Assembly (NCBI RefSeq): GCF_016863535.1
Contig: NZ_BOPB01000013.1
Span: forward strand, 1 to 64,000
Source: Micromonospora lutea
GTDB taxonomy: Bacteria > Actinomycetota > Actinomycetes > Mycobacteriales > Micromonosporaceae
Length of the DNA: 64,000 nt
Direction: 5' to 3'
Positions 8,395 through 17,662 of this stretch are shown one piece after another; the first letter of the stretch is position 1, and the number at the start of each line of letters is the position of its first letter. The notes under the pieces were generated by a model. The model searched no databases, was not told the origin of the DNA, and saw only the letters and a program-made list of their open reading frames with translations. Position numbers and translations under genes: made by a program.

Positions 8395-8882
8395 GGCCGG
8401 TCCTCAGGGCGCTCCCAGAGACCGGTCTTGCCGCCCTCCTTGCGTAGCACCCGGACCGCGTCGACGCTGGCCGCCGGATCAACCGCCTTGACCATGTCGA
8501 CCAGGGCCAACCCGGCGACGGCGACAGCGGTCAGGGCCTCCATCTCCACCCCGGTGCGGTCGGCGGTGCGGGCGGTGGCGGTGATCTCGACAGTGTCGGC
8601 GGTCAGTGCCAAATCGACGGTGACGCCGTGCAGGGCGATCGGGTGACACAGCGGAATCAGGTCGGGAGTCCGCTTGGCACCCATGATTCCGGCCAGTCGC
8701 CCGACAGCCAGGGCATCGCCCTTGGGCAGGCCATCCCCGCGGAGCAGGTCGATCACCTCGCGAGTGGTCCGCAGCCGACCGGCGGCCATCGCCGCACGAC
8801 CGGTGACCTGTTTGGCGGAGACATCGACCATGCGGGCCGCGCCGGTGGTGTCGACGTGGGTGAGCTGGGCGGGTTCGGTCAC
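8391..8882 (-). CDS. moaC: Cyclic pyranopterin monophosphate synthase MoaC
   Basis: Converts the MoaA product to cPMP in the first stage of molybdenum cofactor synthesis. Its 163 residues contain LTHVDTTGAARMVDVSAK, the active-site LIPLCHPIAL near residues 75-85, GVEMEALTAV and the C-terminal KEGGKTGLW motif with the conserved Lys/Gly loop. It is the first gene of the leftward operon. A GC-rich hairpin at 8922-8953 separates it from the upstream regulator gene on the same strand. Confidence 0.95.
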   Translation of the reverse strand: MTEPAQLTHVDTTGAARMVDVSAKQVTGRAAMAAGRLRTTREVIDLLRGDGLPKGDALAVGRLAGIMGAKRTPDLIPLCHPIALHGVTVDLALTADTVEITATARTADRTGVEMEALTAVAVAGLALVDMVKAVDPAASVDAVRVLRKEGGKTGLWERPEDRP

Positions 8883-8921
8883 GTCGTGAGCCTATCCCCG
8901 CGCTGCGACAATCCGGCGCTC

Positions 8922-8953
8922 GGAAGGAGCGGCGCGGGGACGCCGCTCCTTCC
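8922..8953 (-). terminator. Hairpin between the SARP regulator and moaC
   Basis: A 13-bp perfect stem (GGAAGGAGCGGCG at 8922-8934 with its complement at 8941-8953) and a 6-nt loop. It lies downstream of the leftward SARP gene and 40 nt upstream of moaC, so it probably ends the former transcript. There is no U-tract. Confidence 0.55.
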
Positions 8954-9108
8954 TCACCAGCCTGCCTCGGGTTGCTGGGGTAGACCCCGCGGCAGGAGTC
9001 GCGACGAGATCCGGCAGCTGTCGAATCTCCCCCCGTCGGCGAACATCCGGGAGGCTAACGACCTCGGCGATAAGAAATCGATAAGGACGAGAACGGCCGG
9101 GTCCGTCA

Positions 9109-12100
9109 TCAACGGATCGATGTGCTCTGCCTGAGTGCGACGAGTCGGCTCTGGATCTCGAACCGCTCCGGTGCGCCGGTCGACTCCATGAGCGCCATGG
9201 CTCGCTCCAGGTGTCGCCGAGCGTCGGCCGGGTTCTCGCGTAACAGGTGCTCGGCGAGCCCAGCCAGCGCCCTGGCCTGCTCGTAGCGGTTGTCGATTCG
9301 GACCGCCAGGTGAAGCGCCCGTTGGTGAGCCTGCACGGCGCCGTCCGTGTCGCCGCCGGCCGCCAGCGTGAGGCCGAACTCATTCAACGCGTTACATTCC
9401 GCCTGCCGTTCGGCTGAGTGGGCCGTGAGTTCCAGCGCCAATTCGTGCTGCCGGCGGGCGTCCGAGAGCAGACCCATACCGCGATACGCCATGCCCATGA
9501 CGTTGCGCGCATCGGCCTCGCCGTAGCGGTGACCAGTCTCGGAATAAAGGATCATGGCGGATCGCAGCAACCGCAGCGCCGGACCGTGCTCTCCCAAGCG
9601 CACCCGCGCGGCGGCGATGTGGCTCAACGCATTGGCGATCTGGTAACGGTCCCCTTCAACCCGGGCCCAAAGCAAATGTAGGCGGTGCACCCGCAGGGCC
9701 TCCTTGTAGCGACCCAACCAGGTGAGGGCGATACCGGCGTTCGGCAGGTGTATCCGAACCCGACTTATCAGCCGCAGCGGAAGGTTAGTCAGTGCTGACG
9801 TAGCAAGATCCGCGGACTCCTGAAAGTCACCCGCCATGCAGTAGACCACGCTTAGGTTTCCGACAATCCTGGTGATGTCTGCGTGCCGACCCCCCGCCTC
9901 GGCCTCCGCCAAGGCAACTTTCAAACACTGAACCGCCCGGTGCTGCGATCCGGTCTTGATCAATGCCGAAGCGAGGTAGTTGTTCATGATGCCCACAGCG
10001 CGGCTGTTTCCCGATTGCTCTGCGGCGGACAGCCCCAATGCGTGCGTACGATGAATATCCTCGAAGTAGCCACGCACATAATAGAAGCGCCACAGGACGC
10101 GAGCCATTTTCCAGGTGTAATCATGAAATCCGCACTTCGCAGCCAGTTCGATGAAGAGGTTGAGATTGCCCCGCTCCCGCTCCACCCAGTCGATGTCCAC
10201 CGTCTCAGGTCCGGGTAGGAGATCGGGTCGCTCTGGCAGCACGTCGCCAAGGTCGTCGTAAATGTCGACGAGGCTGTTCAATGGCTTCATGGCTATGATC
10301 GACAGGTGCATGACCTGGTCGAGGAGACTGGCGAGCGCGACCGCTCTCGCATCTTCCGAATCTGTCTGCAAACATTTATCACGGGAATATTGCCGGACCA
10401 GGTCATGCATCCGGTAGCGACCGTTCTCCGACTCTTCAACCAGGTGCCGGTCGACCAAATCATCGAGGATGTGGACGGCTTTCGCGCAAGACAATCCAGT
10501 CATCGCGGCTACCATGGTCAAGCCGTAGTAACCGGCGTGAAGGCCCAGTAGCCGGAATACTCGCTTGCTCGCCTCGTTCAGCGGTTCATACGAGGCGTCA
10601 AACGCCGAAGCGACGCTTCGGTCGCCCGTACCGATATTGGCAAGCGCCAACTCTGTGACGGCCAAGCGGGCTGACAGGTCGGCCAGTCGCCAGGTGTGTC
10701 GGTTGGCCAAGCGTGAACCGACCAACCGGATCGCCAGTGGCAGGTAACCACAGCGTCGGGCTATCTCGGCGGCCGATTCAGGTTCTGCCTGTACCCGCTC
10801 CAGACCGGCACTGACAGCGAGCAGCCGGACACCCTCTTCCGGTGACAGCACGGACAGCGACTCTGGCGGGCCCACATCGAGATCGAGCATTCGTCGCCGG
10901 GAGGTGATCAACACCACCGAGGAGGCGGTAACTGGCAGTAACGGAGTCACCTGAGCGCTGTCCGCCGCGTTGTCCAGGACGACGATTGCCCGACGAGTGG
11001 ACAGTTCTCTCCGCCACAGCCCTCGGCGCTCCTCCAGCTCGAGCGGGATTCGGGCGGCCGGAACTCCCGTCTGGCGAAGGAGTTCCACAAGCGCGGTGGC
11101 CGGTTCCACCAGGCCGGCATCCGCGTGTCCCCGGAGATCGATGAAGAACTGACCATCGGGATACGACCCCCTCAGGCAACGGGCGACGTGCACCGCGAGT
11201 GTCGTCTTGCCGCTCCCGGCCATCCCGTCGATCACGTGAACCACTGGTGCCGAGCCGTCAGCGGCCCTGGTCTTGTCGACCATCCGCTGGACGACGTCGT
11301 CCCGCCCTACGAAGTCAGGCACCGGCCGAGGCAGCCAGTCCCACTGACTTCGGTCCGCCGCCCGGAGTGCAGTTGAAGCAAGGCCGGCGTCGTCCCTCAG
11401 GTCCGTCTTCCGCCGGGCGAGCCTGTCGGCTCCCGCAGCATCGGAACCAGTCAACTTCTGATACAGGTGCCTCAGCTCAACGCTTGGCTCGACACCGAGT
11501 TCATCACGAATGACACGAGAAGCAGCCCGATAGACCGAGATCCCACCGGCATGGTCGCCGCGTTGGCCCATGGCGCGCATCAGCAACAGGACAGCCTGCT
11601 CCCGCATCGGGTGGTGAGCGACTACCCTGCGCAGTAGGGGAATCACCGCGTCGGGCTGACCTGCTTTGATGTCGACGTCGGCGAGGAACTCGACCGCCAA
11701 CAGGTATCGCTCCTCAGCTGCCGCCGCGTGTGCGGCTAGAGCCGGCCCTACCGGTAGACCAGCGAACGGTGGCCCACCCCATAGCGAGATGGCCTGCGCC
11801 AGTAGCGAGCGCGCTTGATTGGGCTGGCCGCCGGACCGGGTCAGGCGTGCTTCCTCAACTCGATCGAGGAAGCTGAACAGGTCCACCTCATCCCGCCGCA
11901 CGTCCAGGCGATACCCGCTACCCTGCCGTACGAGCACCCGCCGGTCCGGTTCGATCCTGTCGAACGTGCGCCGCAAATTTGCCGCGTATGTCCGGACGTT
12001 CGGCACTGCGGAGCGCGGTGGGTCGTCCGGCCAGATCTCGTCAATGAGTTGCTCTATCGCGACCACGCGGCCGGGCCGAGCCGCGAGCGCCGCTAAGAGT

Positions 12101-12219
12101 ATTTGCTGTTTGGGCGTTCCGAGAATGACAGGTGACGCCATAGAGAACACTTGAAGACCGCCGAGCACCCTAATCTTCAATGTGCTGCGGGCTCCTCGGG
12201 CCACAACGGGACTATTCAT
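9109..12219 (-). CDS. AfsR/SARP-family transcriptional regulator with NB-ARC and TPR domains
   Basis: Large regulator of about 1036 residues. Order of domains: an OmpR-type winged helix (about residues 10-105, starting LKIRVLGGLQVF), a bacterial transcriptional activation domain (about 110-260, ending RDELGVEPSVELRHLY), an NB-ARC ATPase (Walker A GMAGSGKTTLA near 328-338; aspartates in IVVLDNAAD), and a long C-terminal TPR array (about 700-1030). Such proteins act as ATP-dependent activators, often of secondary metabolism. No biosynthetic cluster is adjacent, so the target may be remote. I chose ATG 12219 over an ATG 26 codons upstream because homology begins just after it. The upstream gap is unusually AT-rich. 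Confidence 0.9.
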   Translation of the reverse strand: MNSPVVARGARSTLKIRVLGGLQVFSMASPVILGTPKQQILLAALAARPGRVVAIEQLIDEIWPDDPPRSAVPNVRTYAANLRRTFDRIEPDRRVLVRQGSGYRLDVRRDEVDLFSFLDRVEEARLTRSGGQPNQARSLLAQAISLWGGPPFAGLPVGPALAAHAAAAEERYLLAVEFLADVDIKAGQPDAVIPLLRRVVAHHPMREQAVLLLMRAMGQRGDHAGGISVYRAASRVIRDELGVEPSVELRHLYQKLTGSDAAGADRLARRKTDLRDDAGLASTALRAADRSQWDWLPRPVPDFVGRDDVVQRMVDKTRAADGSAPVVHVIDGMAGSGKTTLAVHVARCLRGSYPDGQFFIDLRGHADAGLVEPATALVELLRQTGVPAARIPLELEERRGLWRRELSTRRAIVVLDNAADSAQVTPLLPVTASSVVLITSRRRMLDLDVGPPESLSVLSPEEGVRLLAVSAGLERVQAEPESAAEIARRCGYLPLAIRLVGSRLANRHTWRLADLSARLAVTELALANIGTGDRSVASAFDASYEPLNEASKRVFRLLGLHAGYYGLTMVAAMTGLSCAKAVHILDDLVDRHLVEESENGRYRMHDLVRQYSRDKCLQTDSEDARAVALASLLDQVMHLSIIAMKPLNSLVDIYDDLGDVLPERPDLLPGPETVDIDWVERERGNLNLFIELAAKCGFHDYTWKMARVLWRFYYVRGYFEDIHRTHALGLSAAEQSGNSRAVGIMNNYLASALIKTGSQHRAVQCLKVALAEAEAGGRHADITRIVGNLSVVYCMAGDFQESADLATSALTNLPLRLISRVRIHLPNAGIALTWLGRYKEALRVHRLHLLWARVEGDRYQIANALSHIAAARVRLGEHGPALRLLRSAMILYSETGHRYGEADARNVMGMAYRGMGLLSDARRQHELALELTAHSAERQAECNALNEFGLTLAAGGDTDGAVQAHQRALHLAVRIDNRYEQARALAGLAEHLLRENPADARRHLERAMALMESTGAPERFEIQSRLVALRQSTSIR

Positions 12220-12690
12220 ATGATCACACCCAACACGCAGCGACTTGCCGGCGCGCAGATAGATCGCCGACCCAACTCGAAGCAGCGGGCGCACCAACCT
12301 TGACTGTGTGCGGATCGCCGGTACGTGGTGGCCGTTGACCCATCACACTGGCGGGTAGCAGGATCTTCTTTGCGCGAAACTCACCGAGAACAGCCTATAC
12401 GTAACTCCCGATCGAACGCTCTGCATGGACATCATAGACAGAACGTGACGAATCAGGACGGTATTGGCTGATAGAGATCATAGCGACATTTAATCCCGCT
12501 AATCGCCATGTTCTCGAATTAAACTCCTCTCCATCAGACACGCGCGGTTGAACCGCCAGTCGGTATCCCGCTTTCTATCGAGTGAGGAGTAGGGCATGAA
12601 AGGCAGCGAGTGGGCCTGAGCTTCTGACAACCTCCTGTCCGGCCTTATCAAGGTAGGGTGACTCAAAGGTAAGGCGCGACCTGAGGTGTC
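12220..12690. other. Divergent intergenic region, lower GC
   Basis: This 471-bp spacer separates the leftward SARP regulator from the rightward GGDEF-EAL gene. It is clearly less GC-rich than its surroundings, notably 12380-12560. It presumably holds both promoters and may mark a local insertion boundary. I see no convincing gene, hairpin or repeat in it. Confidence 0.5.
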
Positions 12691-15201
12691 ATGACATCTT
12701 CCGGGCAAGGCGACACTGAGACCGATCGGCGGCTACGGCTGCTCGTCGGTCTCGTCGTCGTGTCTGCGGGGATCGCCATCGTCGCATCGACAAGCCTCGT
12801 TCTGACCTCCACCACACCGAGGACTCTCGACGACTTCGCAACCATCGCGACGGTCGTCTTCATGATCGCAGTGGGTATGTCGGTCAAGGCCCGGATACGC
12901 ATCCGGTCAACCACCCACCAGATCAACTGGAACGAGATGGCCATCGTGATCGGAGTGGCAGTCGCTCCGACCTCCTGGGTGGTGCTGTGTACCGGCCTTG
13001 GCGTCGTGATCGCCACGTTTCGGCTGCCAGCCATCAAGTTGGCTTTCAGCGTTGGTAAGAACATCCTCGTCGCAGGGGCCGCCGGAGCGACGCTGACCCT
13101 CCTGGGCTGGTCACGGCCAGCTGACGACCTGCTCCGCATGTCGCTGACGCTGGCACTCGCCTACCTAGCCGCCGCGCTCGTGGATGATCTTCTCGCCATC
13201 CCAATCATCGCCCTCGCCACCGGAACCAGGATCACCCAGCAGTTCCGAAACAATCTCGATCTCCGCGTCGGTGGCTTTTGCGTACGTTTCGCCGTTGCCC
13301 TCTGCACCCTCCTGCTGCTCGAGATCGACACTCGTTTCCTGCTCGCCGTTCCGCCGCTCGTGCTCAGCCTGCATCTGGCTTACTCCGGCAGGATTCGGCA
13401 ACGCACCGAGCAGCAGGTGTGGCAGCGGCTCGCGCAGACCACCGACGCGCTCAACGTGGTCGAGTTGGACGAGGTCCTCACCACCGCTGTCACCCGGGCG
13501 TCCGAACTCTTCTCCGCCGACGAAGTGGAGGTCGAGCTGCGCGACGCCGACCGGGTGGTACGCGGCGGCATCGAAGGAGTCACCTATGACGGGCCGGCCG
13601 ACGAGCCCGCGACCGTCCAGGGCGCGGTGGTCCCCGCCCGTCTGGAAGGACACGACAAGACCGTCGACGTGGGCATGCTGCGGCTGCGCTTCCGGGGGCC
13701 GGTGAAACTCTCCGAGCGCGAGCACTACACGCTCTACACCTTCGCGTCGGCGCTCTGCACCGCCATCCGCAACGCCCAGGCGTACGCCGAACTCGCCCGG
13801 GTGGCCCGGGCCCACGCGCACGACGCGACGCACGACGCGCTGACCGGTCTGCCGAACCGACGCCACCTGCTCGACGCGGGCAACGAGCACCTGCAGCAAC
13901 GACACGCCGACGGGGTGACCGCCCTGGTGCTCGTCGACCTGAACCACTTCAAGGAGATCAACGACACCCTCGGTCACACCGCCGGTGACCGGATGCTGGC
14001 GGCGGTCGCCAAACGGCTGCGCGCAGCCGCCAACGCCGAGGACCTGGTCGCCCGACTCGGTGGCGACGAGTTCGCCGTACTCCTGCGGGCTCTGCCCGCT
14101 CCGGCGGTGGCCGCCCATCGGGCCGAAACGCTGCTGGCGGCGCTGCACGAGCCGTTCGACATCGACGGCATGCGGATCAACGTGGAGGCCAGCGGCGGCA
14201 TCGCCGTCGCCCCCACCACCGGTGGCATGGTCGAGCTGCTGCGCCGCGCGGACGTCGCCATGTACCAGGCCAAGCGGGCCGGGCAGCGGGTCGCCACCTA
14301 CGCCTCCGCCCGGGACACCGCCGACCTGGGTCGCCTCACCCTCGGCGGCGACCTGCCCCGGGCCGTCGCCGACCACGAGTTCACCGTCAACTTCCAGCCG
14401 ATCGTCGACCTCGGCACCGGAGAGGTCATTGCCGCCGAAGCGCTGGCCCGATGGCGTCACCCCACCCACGGCATGATCGACCCACTGCGTTTCCTGGAGA
14501 CGGTCGAACGCTCGGGACTGCTCCCAGCCTTCGCCGACGCCATCCTCGATCAGGCCCTGATCGCCGCTGGCACCTGGCGTGACGCCGGCTTCGACGTACC
14601 CGTGGCGGTCAATGTCTCGCCGCGCAGCCTGCTCGACGCCCGGTTCTCCGGTTCGGTGCTGGCCCGCCTGGGCACCCATGACCTGCCACCCGACCGGTTG
14701 ATCCTGGAACTGACCGAGACCCTCACCCTCAGTCAGCTCGACGTCGTCGATCAGGTGCTCACCCGGCTGCGCGACGCGGGTGTCCGACTCGCCCTGGACG
14801 ACTTCGGCACCGGCTACTCCTCGCTCTCCCTGCTCTCCCGGATCCCGGTGCACCAACTGAAGATCGACCGGAGCTTCGTCACCGCCATGGAATCCGCCAC
14901 CGAAGCCGCCGCGATCATCCGCTCCACGCTTGATCTCGGTCGCAGTCTCGACCTGGCGGTGGTGGCCGAGGGAGTGGAACGGGAGGCGCAGCGACACGCG
15001 CTATGGGAACTGGGCTGCACTGCCGGCCAGGGTCATCTCTTCGCCCGCCCGCTGCCCGCCGGAACGCTGCTCGCCGCCCTCCAGCGCGGCACCGGAGGCC
15101 GGACCGGCTGCCTGGCGGTCCCCCTGCACGACGCTGGCGCGGTGGTCCGGCTACCGCAGGGACGCCGACAGGGCGGCCGGGGCCGCCACCAGCCGGCCTG
15201 A
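12691..15201 (+). CDS. Membrane GGDEF-EAL protein (c-di-GMP cyclase/phosphodiesterase)
   Basis: An 836-residue protein with about six N-terminal membrane helices (residues 15-235), a GAF-like linker, a GGDEF domain (intact RLGGDEFAVLL near residue 458) and an EAL domain (about 560-815). The EAL part keeps the catalytic set: EAL in AAEALARW, Asn in VNVSPRSL, ELTE, DDFGTGYSS, Lys in QLKIDRSFV, AEGVE and GQGHLF. The inhibitory RxxD site before GGDEF is degenerate (NAED), suggesting no product inhibition. Both activities are therefore chemically possible; which dominates cannot be seen. The start ATG follows GAGGTG. It is divergent from the SARP gene. Confidence 0.92.
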   Translation: MTSSGQGDTETDRRLRLLVGLVVVSAGIAIVASTSLVLTSTTPRTLDDFATIATVVFMIAVGMSVKARIRIRSTTHQINWNEMAIVIGVAVAPTSWVVLCTGLGVVIATFRLPAIKLAFSVGKNILVAGAAGATLTLLGWSRPADDLLRMSLTLALAYLAAALVDDLLAIPIIALATGTRITQQFRNNLDLRVGGFCVRFAVALCTLLLLEIDTRFLLAVPPLVLSLHLAYSGRIRQRTEQQVWQRLAQTTDALNVVELDEVLTTAVTRASELFSADEVEVELRDADRVVRGGIEGVTYDGPADEPATVQGAVVPARLEGHDKTVDVGMLRLRFRGPVKLSEREHYTLYTFASALCTAIRNAQAYAELARVARAHAHDATHDALTGLPNRRHLLDAGNEHLQQRHADGVTALVLVDLNHFKEINDTLGHTAGDRMLAAVAKRLRAAANAEDLVARLGGDEFAVLLRALPAPAVAAHRAETLLAALHEPFDIDGMRINVEASGGIAVAPTTGGMVELLRRADVAMYQAKRAGQRVATYASARDTADLGRLTLGGDLPRAVADHEFTVNFQPIVDLGTGEVIAAEALARWRHPTHGMIDPLRFLETVERSGLLPAFADAILDQALIAAGTWRDAGFDVPVAVNVSPRSLLDARFSGSVLARLGTHDLPPDRLILELTETLTLSQLDVVDQVLTRLRDAGVRLALDDFGTGYSSLSLLSRIPVHQLKIDRSFVTAMESATEAAAIIRSTLDLGRSLDLAVVAEGVEREAQRHALWELGCTAGQGHLFARPLPAGTLLAALQRGTGGRTGCLAVPLHDAGAVVRLPQGRRQGGRGRHQPA

Positions 15202-15214
15202 CACACTTGCCCGG

Positions 15215-16540
15215 GTGACTACCACCACCCCGATCCGCCACCGTCCGGGGTGGTGGCACCGAATGGACACCGCCGCCGGAGGTTTCGCTCTCGACCTCGG
15301 CCTCTACACCGTCTCCGCCGCCTTTGCCGCAGTCACCGCGGCCACCTCCACCCTCCTGCCGCATCGCGCCTGGGGCGGCATCGCCGCACTCGGCTACCTC
15401 GGCGCGGCGTTCGTGACGCTCGGTCAACTCCTGCTGCGGCGACACTTGCCCGGCTCGGCGCTGGTCGGGCTGCCTGCACGCTGGTTGGTCACCGTCCTCA
15501 CCTGGGCCGCCGTCGCCCTGCTGCCCATCGTCCGGCAGAGCATGCAGCGGGCGGCGGGGCGCACCGACCGGGCTCAGGAGGAGGTGATCGTCGTCGAGGA
15601 GTCCGGGCGGCGACTGACCGAGACCGGCACGCCCTACCTGGGACCGGACGCCATCGCCGCGCTGCCGCCCGGTGAACAACTGCTCGGCTACACGCCGTAC
15701 CAGCCCGGAATGGCCCTGTTCGGGCTGCCCCGCGCGGCCACCGAGGCGTGGTGGGGCGACGCCCGGGTCTGGTTCGCCGTCGGCACCGCGCTGGCGCTCA
15801 TCCTCGCCGTCCGCATCCTGCGCCGGCCGGTCGGTACGGCCGCAGCGCTCGGAGACGACGCCGCCCTGCTCCGTGGGATCCAGGCCGCCACCGTCCTGCC
15901 GATCTGCGCGTTGACCCTCGCCACCGGCGGCGACGACCTGCCCGTACTCGCGCTCTGCCTGCTCGCCCTCGCGCTCGCCGCCACGGCACGACCCGGCTGG
16001 GCCGGCGTCGCCGTCGGGCTTGCCGGTGCGCTCAAACTCTTCGCCTGGCCGGTCGCCGCCGTCCTGGTCATCTGGGGTCTCTGCCGGCGGGCCGGCCTGC
16101 GGGCCGCCGCCGGTGCGATCGGCCTGCCCGCCGCAGCGCTGCTGCCCACCCTGCTGGTGGATCGGGATGCCCTGGTGGAGAACGTGCTGCGGTTTCCCCT
16201 CGGGCACGGCCTGGTCGCCAGCCCGGCACAGTCCCCGTTCCCCGGTCAGTTGATCGCGAGCACCCTGCCGGCGGGCCGGGCCGTGGCAGCGGCGCTGCTG
16301 GTCGCCGCCGCCGTGGCGATCGCCGTCCGGCTCGTCCGCCACCCGCCCCGCACCGCCCGCACGGCGGCGCTCATCTGCGGGTACGGGCTGCTCGTGGCGA
16401 TCCTGCTGATGCCCACCACCCGGTTCGGTTATCTGCTCTACCCGGTGGCGTTTCTCCTCTGGGCACCCGCGCTCGACGTTTCCCGGATCCGGCAACCGGC
16501 AGGCGAAGACGGCCCGCAGGGCGTAGACCTGAGGACATGA
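15215..16540 (+). CDS. GT87/DUF2029-like polytopic membrane protein
   Basis: About 441 residues with roughly ten hydrophobic helices. It resembles the actinobacterial DUF2029/GT-C glycosyltransferase group: an outer loop before EQLLGYTPYQPGMALFGLP, a central VGLAGALKLFAWP segment (family consensus GLAxxxKxxP) and a C-terminal FGYLLYPVAFLLW. The frame extends far upstream, but GTG 15215, 13 bp after the GGDEF-EAL stop, is the first sensible start. ATG 15264 is another possibility. Its stop overlaps the ATG of the phosphoribosyltransferase gene, so the two are translationally coupled. The donor and acceptor are unknown. Confidence 0.75.
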   Translation: MTTTTPIRHRPGWWHRMDTAAGGFALDLGLYTVSAAFAAVTAATSTLLPHRAWGGIAALGYLGAAFVTLGQLLLRRHLPGSALVGLPARWLVTVLTWAAVALLPIVRQSMQRAAGRTDRAQEEVIVVEESGRRLTETGTPYLGPDAIAALPPGEQLLGYTPYQPGMALFGLPRAATEAWWGDARVWFAVGTALALILAVRILRRPVGTAAALGDDAALLRGIQAATVLPICALTLATGGDDLPVLALCLLALALAATARPGWAGVAVGLAGALKLFAWPVAAVLVIWGLCRRAGLRAAAGAIGLPAAALLPTLLVDRDALVENVLRFPLGHGLVASPAQSPFPGQLIASTLPAGRAVAAALLVAAAVAIAVRLVRHPPRTARTAALICGYGLLVAILLMPTTRFGYLLYPVAFLLWAPALDVSRIRQPAGEDGPQGVDLRT

Positions 16541-17169
16541 CCACCTACCGCGACCGCAGCGAGGCGGGCCGGGTGCTCGCCGACCGACTGACCGCCCTGA
16601 TCGGCGAACCGGACGTCGTCGTGTTGGGCCTGGTGCGCGGCGGCGTGCCGGTGGCCAGGGTCGTCGCCGAACGCCTCGGCGCACCGCTGGACGCCCTGGT
16701 GGTCCGCAAGCTCGGCATACCGTGGGCCCCCGAGGTCGCGTTCGGCGCGCTCGGTCCGGCTGGCGTACGCGTGCTCAACGACATGGTGGCCGGGCAACTC
16801 GGCCCCGATGACATCGCAGACGTGCAGCGCCGGGAACAGGCGGAACTTGAACGGCGCGAACAGCTCTACCGAGCCGGTCGACCACCGTTGGACCTGACCG
16901 GTTGCACCGCCGTCATCGTCGACGACGGGCTGGCCACCGGAGCCACCGCCCGAGCCGCCGTGCAGGTGGCCCGCCAGCTCGGTGCCCGTCGGGTGGTGGC
17001 CGCCGTACCGGTCGGCGCGCAGGAAGCGTACGAGATGCTCGCTGACGAAGCCGACCAGGTGATCTGTGCCCAGCGCCCGCCCGCCTTCACCGCTGTCGGG
17101 GCGTACTACGACGACTTCCACGAGGTTTCCGACGACGAGGTGGTGGAGGCGCTGACCGCTACCGCGTGA
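16537..17169 (+). CDS. Phosphoribosyltransferase family protein
   Basis: A 210-residue type I PRTase fold protein. The PRPP-binding loop VIVDDGLATGAT is at residues 126-137, preceded by VLGLVRGGVPVA and VRKLGIPWAPEVAFGA, which is typical of the stand-alone PRTase-like group often seen with erythromycin-esterase or dienelactone hydrolase domains. The nucleobase substrate, if any, is unknown. The ATGA overlap with the GT-C gene upstream fixes the start. It ends 22 bp before the zinc-ribbon gene. Confidence 0.85.
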   Translation: MTTYRDRSEAGRVLADRLTALIGEPDVVVLGLVRGGVPVARVVAERLGAPLDALVVRKLGIPWAPEVAFGALGPAGVRVLNDMVAGQLGPDDIADVQRREQAELERREQLYRAGRPPLDLTGCTAVIVDDGLATGATARAAVQVARQLGARRVVAAVPVGAQEAYEMLADEADQVICAQRPPAFTAVGAYYDDFHEVSDDEVVEALTATA

Positions 17170-17191
17170 GTCGACCAGGTACCGTCGGGTG

Positions 17192-17593
17192 ATGAGCCTG
17201 ACCTGTCCCAAGTGTCACGGAGAAATGCGCCAGTACGAGCGCAGTGGCGTCGTCATCGACCAGTGTGGCGAGTGCCGGGGGATCTTCCTCGACCGTGGCG
17301 AGCTGGAGAAGCTGTTCGAGGCGGAGGCCAACTGGAGCGCCCAGCAGGCCCCGCCCCCGCCCACCCCGCAGCCGGCCCAGCACGCCCAGCCGGGTGGTTA
17401 CCAACCGCCACCCCCGCCGCCTGCACCTGCGCCACACCAGCCGGGCTACGGCGCCGTGCCCCCGCCGCCGCCCCCGCCGCACGGCTACCCGGCCCCGGCA
17501 CCGGTCTACGGCCACAGCCAGCAGCACTACGGCTACCACGGGCACTACCGCCGGAAGAAGCGCAAGAGCTTCCTCGACGACATGTTCGGCTGA
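17192..17593 (+). CDS. TFIIB-type zinc-ribbon protein with Pro-rich tail
   Basis: A 133-residue protein. Cys5-x2-Cys8 and Cys25-x2-Cys28 form a zf-TFIIB ribbon (LTCPKCHGEM, then DQCGECRGIFLDRGELEKL). A long Pro/Gln/Tyr/His-rich disordered segment (about residues 52-118) and a basic KKRKSFLDDMFG terminus follow. Proteins with this layout are widespread in actinomycetes without a known role. GTG 17189 immediately before the ATG is an alternative start. Confidence 0.85.
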   Translation: MSLTCPKCHGEMRQYERSGVVIDQCGECRGIFLDRGELEKLFEAEANWSAQQAPPPPTPQPAQHAQPGGYQPPPPPPAPAPHQPGYGAVPPPPPPPHGYPAPAPVYGHSQQHYGYHGHYRRKKRKSFLDDMFG

Positions 17594-17662
17594 GCTGCAC
17601 GACCTCTGGATGACCGGGCCGTCCGATCGGCCGGCCCGGCTCAACTGTGGGATGCTGCCGGC

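Noticed and set aside
8883..9108. Molybdenum cofactor riboswitch upstream of moaC
   Set aside because: Only a simple hairpin and no multi-stem conserved architecture could be seen. The hairpin is better explained as the terminator of the upstream gene.
9109..12219. Secondary-metabolite gene cluster around the AfsR-type regulator
   Set aside because: Neighbours are cofactor, signalling and housekeeping genes; no synthase or tailoring enzyme is present.
13165..14997. Long leftward open frame of about 610 codons opposite the GGDEF-EAL gene
   Set aside because: It is antisense to a gene with intact catalytic motifs, is Gly/Val/Gln/Asp-biased as high-GC antisense frames are, and shows no domain.
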